64,000 nt of DNA, taken from positions 8,100,001 through 8,164,000 of the forward strand of contig JAXDDX010000005.1 in assembly GCA_034670405.1 (NCBI GenBank), written 5' to 3'. A program made the translations under genes and the position numbers. Below, one piece after another: positions 1-11,457 of the stretch (positions within the stretch are counted from its first letter, which is position 1; each line of letters opens with the position of its first letter). This DNA is from Hoplostethus atlanticus. Lineage: Eukaryota > Chordata > Actinopteri > Trachichthyiformes > Trachichthyidae. Under the pieces are notes generated by a model. It had not been told where the DNA came from, did not search any database, and worked only from the letters and a program-made list of their open reading frames with translations.

Positions 1-720
1 TTCAAATGTTTTTGGGCGACTGTCACAAGTTAACAGGAAAGTGGTGTTGAAAATAAGGAAATGTCACATTTTTGCCCCAAGAGAGAACAATTGACATTTA
101 ACATCAAAGGCTTTTCCCTGCAAGTCTTCTATCATCTATCAATAAAACAAGACTGAAATTAACTTGCAGGCTAGCTGATATTGCATCACAACTATTTTTT
201 GTTGTGGTTTTGAAAATATAACAGCAAAGGAGAAGTGGGATTTTTACGTAATTATGGCATCAGTTTTGTTTTCATCTTTCCCACAAAACAGAAAATGCTT
301 ATTCCACCTCTTTTCTCTGCAGTACATGACCACACAAAAAGGCTCACTATCAACATCGCTGTTTTCAGACTGGTGTCTCAGCTCCAGCTCTCATTTTGTC
401 TGATGAGTAATCAAATGTCATGATGAAAAATCACACAAACAAAACATCACAACCAGTTAAGAATCAGACAATGAGCAACCTTACATTATCACTGAACCAC
501 TTCAGTCCCTTTTCCAACATTAGCTAACACACGATGAGAAAACCCTCTTGTATCTCGGTCACTCCACTCCTCACAGCAAAGCAAGTCCACATTACGCAAT
601 TTAGCTTATTACAGGAATATCCTTGTAAAAGTCTTATGCTCACCAAAGAACAAAGGCATTTTTAGGTCAGTGTCTTTGCTCCACATGTAAGTCAATGAAC
701 AAGGCTGAACTGGGACCAGC
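1..720. other. 3' flank of echdc1, no gene seen
   Basis: This AT-rich stretch lies downstream of the echdc1 stop codon on the minus strand and probably includes its 3' UTR. I found no splice-bounded coding segment, no RNA gene and no clear AATAAA on the minus strand. The short reading frames here show no family similarity I recognise. Confidence 0.5.
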
Positions 721-2700
721 TCACTTGTGTTTGGACTTGCTGGCCAGGGCCTGCAGGTTAGCCGGTCCGCCCCACACCGTCCCAAACACATCCTTCTCAG
801 TCCTTAGAGCCTCTGGGAGCGGGAGGTCTCTCCCCGACAGCACTACCCTCTTCACAGCCTGGATTACTGGCGCAGGCCCCTCTGTGTAGCGATCCAGCCA
901 GTTTTCAGCCTGCCGCAGGACACCGGTGACGCTGCCCGCACCTTCCTCTGCCTCGGGGACCTCCAGGACTCCATCTGCCAGTCCGATCTGCATCCCCAAC
1001 GCGGGGTCCGCTTTCAGAGCACCGCCGAGGAGCTTCAGTGCATTCTGGCTGCCGACGATGCGGACAAGTCGTGCGGCGCCGCCCCAGCCCGGGACCAGGC
1101 CCATGTGTTTGTGGACGAACTGGATCACACTGCCTGACGCCATCAACCTACGAGTGAGAAGTGAGAAGTTGTGACAGTTTTAGAGGATGTGAGGCATGAA
1201 GGAGGTTTGGAGGTTTGTTTCAAGGAGAGATGGAGGTCTCTCTCTCATATACACACATATCACACCTCTCCTCTAAACTACATGTCTCACCCTTACACAT
1301 ACACTTACTCCTGTACCTGAAATCACAGGCGGTGGCGAGTTCTGCACCTCCTCCCAGTGCTCTCCCCTCCACCAGAGCAACAGAGATCAGAGGCAGCCTG
1401 CACTGAGAAAGCAACTGTCAGCATACTGGAGTATTAAACTGTACATACAAGACATTTAGTGGGAAATGACAGACTCTCTTACCTCAGTAATCTTGTCAGA
1501 GCATTCTGCATGAACATACACATCTTCATCCCATCCTATGAGGCAAAAGAGACATCGTTTAGCGCAGGTACACAAGTCCAAAGCACAAGAACATTGTACT
1601 GGATAAATCGACAGAAGTGCACGTGCGAAATACAGAAAGAGAGAGCAGAGATAAAAGGTAGAGATGCAGGAACTCATTTTCCTACCTGTGGGTTTGATAT
1701 CGCCCTGACAGCATTGAGGTCCGAGCCGGAGCAGAAGGTTCCTGCAGCCCCCTGGACAATGAGGCCTTTGCCGTCTGTCCAGTTCTCCAGCTGGCTCACC
1801 CTCTCCTCCAGATCCACCATCATACTGCCTGGGAAAGAAGGCAGAACATCTCCAGTAAGTGATCTGTCCTTTGATTGTTGAAGCACTGAGCTAGAGTTAT
1901 TTGTTTGTGTGGGAGATTTGAATCATGTATTAAATCACACTGACAATACGATTTTTATACAACTGCTATACACAGAGGTTTAGATACAAAGCAGTTTTGT
2001 CCCCAGAATACTAAATCCTCAGTAGTCAAACCGATCATGAATCTGCAGCATTAGCGTCTCCGTACCAGAGAAGGCGTTCATGCGGGAGGGGTTGTTGACA
2101 GTCAGTACAGCGATGCCAGACTCCTGTGTGAGCAGATCGATGGAGCCTCCAGGAAAGGCCCCGAGCTTCTCTCTGATCTCCTGCCGGTCGAAGCCATGGC
2201 TGCTGGAGTAAACACAGCCACTGCTCTGTCTCTGGTGCAGCCTCGGAGGAATACAGCTAGTACAATTCAATAGAATAAGATATATCATTAAATGGTCCCT
2301 ACCCATTCTGCATTATGAATCTATGTATGCGGTTCCTTAGCCCTATACAGATATAGCCATCACAGAAGTTGTTTTCAGAAAGAAAATAACAGATTTATGT
2401 AATAATAATTTGCTATTTCTAAAGAAAATTGGCATGTTGATATCTGGTATGAACCTAAACTGTAAACACATTATCTGCCCAAGTACAGCTATATGTCATA
2501 CACAACTTAGGAACGGATTTTGAACTTAAAACATCTGGGGAACATTGCAAGCTTAATGTTACTTTACGTATTAGTTTATTTATTAATAAATAACACCTCA
2601 ACATCAGGCCAATAAAAGGATTATGGAGGTGATACACCATGCTGGCTGGGCTCCTTTACCTGCTCCTCAGGAGGCGTCGGCTCACTGCACAGAGAACCAT
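721..2700 (-). CDS. echdc1: Ethylmalonyl-CoA decarboxylase (ECHDC1), six coding exons
   Basis: ECHDC1 is a crotonase-fold enzyme known to decarboxylate ethylmalonyl-CoA and methylmalonyl-CoA, a cytosolic metabolite-repair role. Coding exons on the minus strand, read by eye: 2660-2700 (ATG at 2700), 2066-2256, 1686-1828, 1483-1535, 1317-1397 and 721-1147 (TGA at 721). All junctions have GT/AG and the phases join without conflict, giving 936 nt or 311 residues, close to the mammalian length. Visible family landmarks in order are FPGGSIDL, NNPSRMNAFSG, NWTDGKGLIVQGA, the first oxyanion-hole segment FCSGSDLNAV, the second oxyanion-hole segment GRALGGGAELATACDFR, FVHKHMGLVPGWGG and the C-terminal FGTVWGGPANL. 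The first exon encodes an arginine-containing N-terminus. Its neighbours, a KIAA0408 homologue and soga3, are the same as in human 6q22.33, which supports the identity. Confidence 0.95.
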
Positions 2701-4186
2701 TCTGCTGCAGCATGAAGATGAAGGGATTGAGAGGAAGACGGGAGAACATAAAATCACATTTACATCCATAAGGGGAAATTATCTCTGACACCCTTTACTA
2801 TATAAAACAGACCTGCAGGCACATAAGAGGAGACTTTGACAGGAGGAGGAGGATTGAATAGATACTCTGCTGGCTGAGGCATAACAGCAGCATAGTCTTC
2901 AATATCCTACAAGGGTCTTCCGTTGTAAAATGAAACCTTAAAACAGAATCCAGGTAGATCTCGGACAGATCAGTCATAAATTGTGACAGTGAAAAACCTT
3001 CCCTCAAAGCTGAAATCTACAGAACATAATGTCCAACCTCTGATCCTCAGATTTTATTTTTTTTTAGATTTAGTTTAGATTTTTGTTTTCTCTTGCCCTT
3101 GTTTTGCTGCAAACAAATGTAACTTATTCTTGTTGTCATCTGGAAAGTGAATGTCATTCAAGGTTTTAGTGTCCCTTCCAAACTTTAAAATGTCAACATA
3201 CGAGCTACAGAGAAAATACACCTGTCTTGTAACTAATTTCTAGCACGCTATTGAAGTAATTAGAAAACAATTAGCCACAAAACTGCAGTCACCAACCTTG
3301 GCTGTTGCGAGAGTGTTGCGGTGTTACTCTGAAACCTGTCCCCCTGGAAACTTGGACCAGTCGGAAATCTTCACGGCATTACAATTGTATTTCATCAACC
3401 TCACCACAAGGGGGTAGAATAACACTGTAAACCAGCGAAGACAAATTTGATTTATCTGTATAACCGCCTCCAAAGAGGCAAATCAGTGTGTGGGTTAAAA
3501 TACAAAGGTCACAAAACCCCACAAGGTATAATGTCCCACTCAATTTACGCCTAGGATTTGTAAGATAATTCATCATAGGCCAAGGCCACGGCAAAAAGAG
3601 ATCTGGTCTCTGTCTGTCTCAGCCCTTTGTAAACACAGGATGCTGTGGAACCCACTCTGCATGCATGTCCTTATTCAGCAGGCTGGACAGAGGGCTTTGA
3701 AATAACAGATGGACTAGATACAACACAGCGTTGGAACAGGCGACTGACAATGATATTTACTTGACCTATTGTCAATTGAACATTTCATTATTGTATATTA
3801 AGGTTGGGGTCTGTTTGATCATGCCCTGCACACTTTGATCAGAAAGTGTGCAGGGCAGGTTCAGAAGTCTCAGAAGTGCCTTTGGACCAAAATATCTCGT
3901 TAAAAAATACTCTCAGGAATTATTATTTTTACTTTTCTTTTACTTTCTGGCCACAAATGCCTATATCTTCAAAAGTCAGTAATCATGAAAATGGTATTCA
4001 AGGAAAGACTACCAAAGTGGTAAAGGTTAGGTTTAAGGCAAGGGCTGTGTTAATTATCTTGTTAACTTTCTCGTTTTTAATAGTAAGTAATGGACAACAG
4101 AACTGACTCCTCCTAGCAACATGTCATGTCATACCAAGCGGGAATAACACCTTTCAGTAAAAAGTGTGAATTGCTCTGGGATCATA
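2701..4186. other. Intergenic region upstream of echdc1
   Basis: This holds the presumed 5' flank and promoter of echdc1 (minus strand) and AT-rich sequence. No TATA box or CpG-rich core stands out and no coding exon is supported. Short open frames are uninformative. Confidence 0.4.
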
Positions 4187-5780
4187 GTAACCTACAGGGG
4201 TGTAAAAAGTACAAAGTAAAAGTTAAAGTATGGGTACTGGTTCAAAAATCTTACTCAATTACAAGTCGAAGTATCTAGCTAAAAATACACTGAGTAAAAG
4301 TCAAAAAGTTTCTACTTTTAAATGTACTCAAGTATTAAAAGTATTAAAGTATTAAAATGTTTTAGAATTGTCTATCCATTGCAATAATAAAAAAGCATAG
4401 GGTACATTTTTTCGTATTAAAATTACTTCATTAAATTCACTTAAGCCAATCGTAACTAATTGTGACATAACAAAGGTCAATTGTGACACCACAAAAGCCA
4501 ATTGTGACATCACAAAAACCAATTGTGAAATCACAAAGGCCAATTGTGACATCATAAAAGCCAATTGTGACATCACAAAGGCTCATTGTGACATCATAAA
4601 AGCCAATTGTGACATCACAAAGGCCAATTGTGACATCATAAAAGCCAATTGTGACATCACAAAAGCCAATTGTGACATCACAAAGGTCAATTGTGACATC
4701 ACAAAAGCCAATTGTGACATCACAAAGGCCCATTGTGACATCACAAAGGCCCATTATGACATCACAAAGGCCAATTGTGACATCATAAAAGCCAATTGTG
4801 ACATCACAAATGCCCATTGTGACATCATAAAAGCCCATTGTGACATCACAAAGGCCCATTGTGACATCATAAAAGCCCATTGTGACATCACAAAGGCCAA
4901 TTGTGACATCATAAAAGCCAATTGTGACGTCACAAAGGCCCATTGTGACGTCATAAAAGCCGAACGTAACACCACAAAAGCCAATTGGGACATCATAAAA
5001 GCTAATCGTGACATCAAGAAAGCCAATCGTGACATGACTAAAGCCAATTTTGACATCAAAAAAGCCAATCGTAACATCACTAAAGACAATTGTGATACCA
5101 CGAAAGCCAATTCAATATCGCACATCCTCATGTTCTTTTTTTTTTTTTAATTAATTGAATTAAAATTAATTTAATTAATTAATTAATTTTTAAATTGGCA
5201 CTATGGTTACTGTCCACTGGAAGCTTGTTAGCATTTTGTATCAATGCAAGTGGAAACAAATGGGTTAAGCTAGCCAGTATTTACCAAACCAGATACTGGC
5301 TAGCTAACCCCATCGGCCATGGGTGCCGATCGTTTTGTCCTCATTCCTCATAACTTTAGAGGCCATCTTCTGTAGCTTCGCTGACTGTCATATTCTGATA
5401 GCAGGTTTCATCAAAGAGCCTCGCTTTCTGGTCTTGCACAAGGACCAATAAGCATGGGTATGGGCGGGTTAATTTTCCATTGATAGGGATCTTATTGGTT
5501 TTAAATAAAGTACGGCCGTGGGGTTATTAGTTCAGCCAATGAAAAAAATAATACTAATTTAAAGTTTCTAAAGTTTGTTGGACCTGCGAGACTTACTTGT
5601 ACTTGGTAGGTTTAAATGTAAGGAGTAAAAAGTATCTTTTTTTTCTCGAAAATGTAATTGAGTAAGAGTACAAGTATACAAATTGAATAATACTCGAGTG
5701 AAGTACAAATCCCCCGAAATCGTACTTAAGTATAGTAACGAAGTACAATTACTCAAGTACTTTACACCCCTGGTAACCTA
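4187..5780. mobile_element. Non-autonomous hAT-type DNA transposon with perfect 8-bp target duplication
   Basis: The element spans 4195-5772. It begins CAGGGGTGTAAAAAGTAC and ends with GTACTTTACACCCCTG, inverted copies of each other. It is flanked by an exact 8-bp direct repeat GTAACCTA at 4187-4194 and 5773-5780. Eight-base target duplications and a CAGGGG-type end are hallmarks of the hAT superfamily. The subterminal parts also pair (CAAGTA/ACTTAAG-rich stretches). There is no transposase reading frame: the interior is dominated by a 21-bp minisatellite and AT-rich sequence, so it could only be moved by an enzyme supplied elsewhere. The exact target duplication suggests fairly recent insertion. 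Confidence 0.85.
4446..5113. repeat. 21-bp minisatellite inside the hAT element, about 30 copies
   Basis: The unit is about CCAATTGTGACATCACAAAGG. Two variants (CATCACAAAGG and CATCATAAAAG) alternate over much of the array, giving a 42-bp higher-order period. The centre of each unit, TTGTGACATCACAA, is almost palindromic and contains a CRE-like TGACATCA core. Units at the right edge are more diverged, as usual for tandem arrays. Because 21 is a multiple of three, long open frames with 7-residue periodicity appear on the minus strand; these are not genes. Confidence 0.92.
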
Positions 5781-5862
5781 TAAACACTGACAGACATAAA
5801 CTGCAGCAGACTTCATGAATTTGTCACTGGAAGATAGATGTAGATAGATGGAAGTCATTTCT

Positions 5863-5868
<6 letters not shown>

Positions 5869-5909
<41 letters not shown>
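5869..5909. repeat. (GA)n microsatellite
   Basis: About 20 uninterrupted GA dinucleotides follow the right end of the hAT element. Purine-rich imperfect GA sequence continues to about 6000. Confidence 0.95.
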
Positions 5910-5910
<1 letters not shown>

Positions 5911-6836
5911 CACTGGGACAGTAAGACATACAGGCAGAAACAAAGAGAGAGAGGGAGACACAGACTGAGAACGAGAGCGATGGTTCAGGAGAGAGGAGGG
6001 AAATGGTATTAAAAGCACAGGAGGGTTAAGCCACTTCCTGTCCTGTGGGCTAATCTGTGGCCTCTAGGGGCAAAAACTCATCTCCACATATCCACTACCA
6101 CTCTTCACTGTCCTACACATCTGAAAACAAACCAAGAAACTAGGAATACCTACTGTTTCTCTTGGGTCAGCTGCTGTGAATAGCAGTCCCATGCTTCAAC
6201 AATGCTGAATCATTTTGTAGTGCTTTGGGACCCCTGAGCATGTGTGCATGTGTGTACATGTGTGTGCATGTGTGTGTGTGTGTGATTACAGATCAGCAAC
6301 AATGAAAACAGGGCCCATCTGTATAATGCCCACATGGTGTAGTGGTAAACCTGGATTAGTATTTAGAGTCACATGGTTACTGAGTATTAGGGGGTTTCAA
6401 TCCATCATGCCGAACATCTTCATTCATCGTGCATCCATGCATCACTTCATGAGTCATATTTTAGTGAGTGCATTTTGGAAAGTTGACATTCCAAGAAATC
6501 CACCATTTGACAAATGTTACACCTGCACACTTTCTAAAAGTCTCAATCATCATTATGGATTATTATTGAATGTATGAGCTATTTTAAGACCTCTGCACAC
6601 AAAATAGTACCATGTTAGCTAGGATACAAGATACAAGCCCCCACTGAAGCCAACTCTGTCTTAAAAAACCTGTTACTTCTCAAGCCTATTTAAAAGTGGG
6701 ACAGGAATTCCCAGGCAGGCATTCCAGACACGCTGACTCTCTCTCCTGCCCCGTACAGTACAGTCAGCTAGGTCAGCAGCTAGGTCAACCTGCAACCTGT
6801 TTCTAAACATCATTCTATCAAGTAAAAGCACCTGGA

Positions 6837-7090
6837 GGGCAGCACGGTGGTTAGCACAGTGGCCTCAAAGCAAGAAGAGCCCAGGTTTAATCCTCTGCGT
6901 GCAGTTTGCTCTCATGTGCTCATGGGTTTCCTCCTACAAGTCAGGTGGATTGGAGTCTCAAAAGGTATGCCCATAGGTATGAATGTGAGTGTCTGTCCAG
7001 GGTGTTTTCCTGCCCTCTGGACAATGTGTGCAGGGCTCCAGTCCCCATGACCCTGAAAAGGATTAAGAAGTTAGAGAAAATGAATGAATC
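6837..7090 (+). repeat. Dispersed fish repeat with tRNA-like head
   Basis: The sequence starts GGGCAGCACGGTGGTTAGCAC and runs through a degraded GGTTTCCTCC, GTCTGTCCAGGGTGT and CTCCAGTCCC, ending in a GAATGAATGAAT tail. I recognise this order from a very common fish interspersed repeat (GGCACGGTGG.. through GGCTCCAGCCCCC.. to a GGATGGATGG tail). The head has an A-box-like TGGTTAGCACAGTGG. This copy is clearly diverged from the consensus I remember, so it is an old insertion. The exact family name is not certain. Confidence 0.65.
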
Positions 7091-7438
7091 ACTCTGTAGA
7101 ACTGAAATACTACCTTCAGTTTGGACTAGAGATGGTAAAACAGACAATGACTTCTGCAAATAGCTCAGGTGATCCATTACCGAAAGGTCACCTGGGAGTC
7201 TCTCTCTGAGCCTGGCCATTTCCATTCATCCTCTGTTCGGTCCTTTGACTCGTTTGGATTAAAGTCACTGATGTGGTTTTATGATCCGTCCATGAGTGGA
7301 GGAAAGTGGAGGATATCAGTGAAGCTGCCAGAGACTCCAACTGATAATGGAAGCAAGTCTGAAATTACAACCTCACTAATGGGAGAGAGAGAGAGAGAGA
7401 GACAGGAAGGGAGTGAGAGAGAGTGTGTACATGGGTAT

Positions 7439-7442
<4 letters not shown>

Positions 7443-7503
<61 letters not shown>

Positions 7504-7625
7504 AGAGGCCCCTGAAGTGATGCATCAATGCGTTGATCGATATGCAGCTGTCTAGGGCTCCACAGGAAGTCGGGGAATGCGCTGCTGTCAGCATGGCTCT
7601 ATACCAACCCAGCAAGATAAGAAAA

Positions 7626-7656
<31 letters not shown>

Positions 7657-7657
7657 C
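7443..7657. repeat. (GT)n and (CA)n microsatellites
   Basis: A (GT)n run of about 29 units covers 7443-7501 and a separate (CA)n run lies near 7625-7657. The sequence between them is not repetitive. They generate low-complexity open frames that should be ignored. Confidence 0.95.
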
Positions 7658-10600
7658 AGATAAGTGCCAGCTAGGGTCTATTTCAAGGCAGGAAGAATGG
7701 CAGGTTGGCAGGTGCCAGAGGCTCTCTTGGGCCTAGAGGTTTCCAGTGAGGAGTGGAAGCGAGGTCAGTGGAGCTGGAGGGCTGACAGCCAGGAGCCACT
7801 GGAAGGATTTTGAGGGCCACTAAGCAATTTTCCACAACAACACCAATTGGGGGTTGTCAGCACCAACTCAAAATGTTCATAGCATGGGATCAAAAGCAAC
7901 CATTTGTTCATGTGAATCTCTCACTCCAAGAGACTAGATACATTTCAGTATTGTTGGTTCAGTGGGAAAGAGTAATGAGTAATCGCTGGCTAGCCCTGTA
8001 GTGGAAATCAGGTTACTGGGGGCCAAGAGCTCCCATGCAGGCCAAGCAGGCTCAGTTTTACCAAACATCCTGTCTGCCAGTACAATGGTTGTAGTAAGTG
8101 GTGCCCAAACTATATTTAGGAAAGCCATTAGCCAAAATGTAGCGTGACCAGTGGCCAAGGGGCAAAAGGACACGACTGGTAACCATGATCACTATGCAAT
8201 AGAGTGAGTGAAAACTGCTTCTTAGGTATTTTACCTTAAATGACATTGGCCACAAGAGGATGGAAAATGTGCAGAGGACTCGGGTCCTGGTAAGCTGAAT
8301 AGCTGGCCTGGGAACAGATGCAAGCCCAGTAGGTGGTGCGTGTGTGTGTGTGTGTTTATGTGGATGGTGGTGGTGAGTGGGGGGGTTGTACAAAATACTA
8401 AACAAACAATAAAGACCCCAGGATGTCACAGCTGTTAGAAAATATGTGTCTAATTCCAAACTGTCTGGCGTCTGATGAGGTGGCGTGTGAAGGGAAAGAT
8501 GCCATACACTATAAAAAAACAGATATGTTGAGGGGGTTTACAGGGAAACTCTTGACTGTTATTACATTATTTACACTATTAATCACTTTATACAATAATA
8601 ACTATCTGTCTAGGAACAAAATATCATTATCATCCTCATCAGTATCACCTCCACCATCATCATCAACATCATAAATAAGGACATAATGAAATTGGCTATA
8701 ATTATATCATATAAAAGGAAAGGAATGTCAGGTAGTTTAATATGCCACTTCCAGTCTAAGGACAGGTTAAAATACATTTGGTTCCATAACCATTCCATTG
8801 AAATTGTGTTTTAAGCCACAGGGAAAACAAAACAGCCAGTGCTGGTTGTATAATGACTTCAGCATCTGGAGCCGCTAGACTTGAGCATAGGCCAGTACTG
8901 GGAAACCTACACTCCCACCCAAACCTGACGCAGGAAAACAGAAAAACAGGGTGAGAGAGCCAAGAGAGCGCTAAGGCCGGGCATCGTGAGAGGATGGCAG
9001 TATTTATATCAGCGCCAGGGTAAGATTTCTGGCACCAAAACATTGTCGCACCTGCTATTTCAGTCAGCCTATAGGGTGCCAGGTTTCAGGCTGAGGGGTT
9101 AGGTGTCTGTCCCTCTCAGGGCCAGGGGTGTCTGTGCTTGCATGTGTGTGTCTCTGTGTATGTTTGAGATTGCATGTGTCTGTGTGTGTGCATGCCTACG
9201 TGTGTGTGTGAAGTTGCAGAACTGATTCACTGATTTACCAGACAGTGCGGTAAAGTCTTAGAATGGCAGAGTAGAAATGGTATGCCTCAGACAGGCAAGC
9301 AGAACGGCGAATAAGTGGAAGGTGAGTTACAGCACCTGGACAGATGATCTGTGGCGTGTCTACACATAATATACATTTAGAAAAGGAAAGCATACGCATA
9401 TATGGAGGGATACACACACACATATACGTACACATACAAAACACATAGAGGCACAAACACACACAGATACACCCCATCATAGTGATGGACTGTGCCTCTG
9501 GTACCGTCACGTAGCGCCGCAGTCATCGCTCAGAGGAAGGGATCACAGTGTCACCAAAGATGTCAACCAATAAGATTGAGGGAGCCCGACACCCCTGACT
9601 CGTTTCGTTCTGGTGCTTAATCTTTGTGGGTCTAACAGAGAAAATAGTGCCCAGGAGGATGAGAGAGGAGGAGTTATTATCGACCCGGGTATCCACTTGA
9701 TACAGTCACAGGAGCATTCTTGATACAGTTTTTGATTGATGTTCAGAACCTTGGAAGTTTTGCCCACAGGCTACCAATTGAAGAGGCCTGTTTTAGGGTA
9801 TGGCAACTGAACAGTGGCAACTTAGTGCAGATTACTGAAAAATCTTACTAAATATGTGTAAAACAAGACTTTTGTTTAAAGCAAGGACTGTTAAACTTGT
9901 TTAGCCGAGGGCCCCTACGGAGTAAAATGACTTGCCTTAGTGGCCAAGGCTCACTCAAACAGACGGACTTTGTCACACGAGACAACAGGCCCATGACCTG
10001 TTCTGGAACCCAAACCATCATTTAGAAAACACTGGTCCAGTGGCTGCAACCTCCCCTTGTAATGTGTTATATTGTATTGGTCCCTCTCACAGTCATGCTT
10101 CATAAATGAACTGAAATGACCTAGCAACCAGCTCTAAAAAACAGAGTCAAAGTCAAATCTTCACAGCACAGCAAAACTACATCTACTGCTTCTCTAAGAT
10201 ATATAAACAAAAACAGTGAATGAAGCTGCATTTTGTAATGTACTATACTTCAGTTTGGCATTGTGAAAAGATGAGAGAAAATATAAGTCCTTGTTACATT
10301 TATTACACAAAATGAACAGCAAAGGCATCACTTTCATCATATGATTCACCACTTTGACCCAACAGACTTTACTACTCAACTGAGTAATGTCCTGATATGT
10401 TACCATTCAGTTAGTAAAAGTAGAAAAAGGATTTTGTCCATTTTTTTGTAAGCATTATTTTAGTTCTGCACAAAAGCAGGCTCTCGTGAATGAGATTCCA
10501 TATTGAGAGGCATTTTGATCAGAAAACATCAGCAATGGGCGGAGAGCAAAAATAAAAGCCATAAAAATAATGTATTTAATTTTCAAATTAAGGAACTGCA

Positions 10601-11457
10601 GGTAAAGAAACCAGCCTTTGGTACAAAGTTAGAAAAAAGGGAACTTATCTGTTGATATGAAGTAAATATGGGTTGTTTCTGCGTTGCTGTACATATCTAA
10701 AATGTAACGCCAGCCATGAATGTAAAGCAAAATGATTTTAGTCACAGGCAAGGTACAGTCCAGGCATAGAAGCCTAGCCTAATACTCAAGGCAGAAAACC
10801 AACACTGTTTTCTCCACCACACTGAGAAAAGTGATGCTACAGAAAACTTTACTCTAAAATAATTGTCTCTACCTTTGAATCCAACATGATGCTGTATAGT
10901 GTGTATGCAACATCCTATCTTGTGTAATGAACAGACAAAACATATACATACATTACATTGGACTTGTTGGAGAGAACAGGTTAAATTCGGATGAAAAATA
11001 GTAGACAATTCTTTTATGAGCAAGCATCATTTTTTACAGTGTACATATTTCCAACAAAGGGACACACTGAAGGGTCCATTGTAGGTAGATCTGCGAGGCT
11101 GCAGTAGCCAAGGCTAGGATCCAGACCTGAGCAAAGGGCATCAATTCCAACGGTTGGCATGAGGTGCACTGGATTTCATTTGTCTTGGAAAGTGATGTTT
11201 TCATTGTCGTCTGAGACCACACCTCCAAATATTTGAAATATGTTCTTGCCCAGGTCAGCTAGGCTCCACTGGATGCCGCATACATTCTAAAAATGAGTTG
11301 GTGAACTCACAACTAAAGCACTTCTGAGTCGGTAGGAGTAAAGAAGCAGTCTGGGTTTGGTATGTACAATGGCAATGGAGAGAGGGAGGGAGATTTGAAG
11401 TTCAGAGGTCATAAATGAAGGCATCTTGTTGGTTCAGACACTGGGGTCAGCTGGGGA
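7658..11457. other. Intergenic region and probable KIAA0408 3' UTR
   Basis: No coding exon is supported in these 3.8 kb. The right part, below the KIAA0408-like stop codon at 11458, is AT-rich and may be its 3' UTR. A minus-strand AATAAA lies near 10299 and is one possible polyadenylation signal. TG-rich low-complexity DNA occurs near 8339-8355 and 9140-9210. A segment near 9885-10035 faintly resembles a hAT-like MITE but lacks convincing ends. Confidence 0.4.

Noticed and set aside
4437-5131. Minus-strand ORFs of 168 and 125 codons with 7-residue repeats (IGFYDVT, LAFMMSQ)
   Set aside because: They are translations of the 21-bp minisatellite, whose length is a multiple of three. Several frames are open at once and there is no unique start or splice context.
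6325-6420. Possible tRNA-derived SINE head (TGGTGTAGTGGTAA, then GGTTTCAATCC)
   Set aside because: A- and B-box-like strings are present, but no cloverleaf or repeat body could be drawn by eye.
9885-10035. Possible degraded hAT MITE
   Set aside because: The ends resemble CAGTGTTTTCTAAA only weakly and no target duplication was found.
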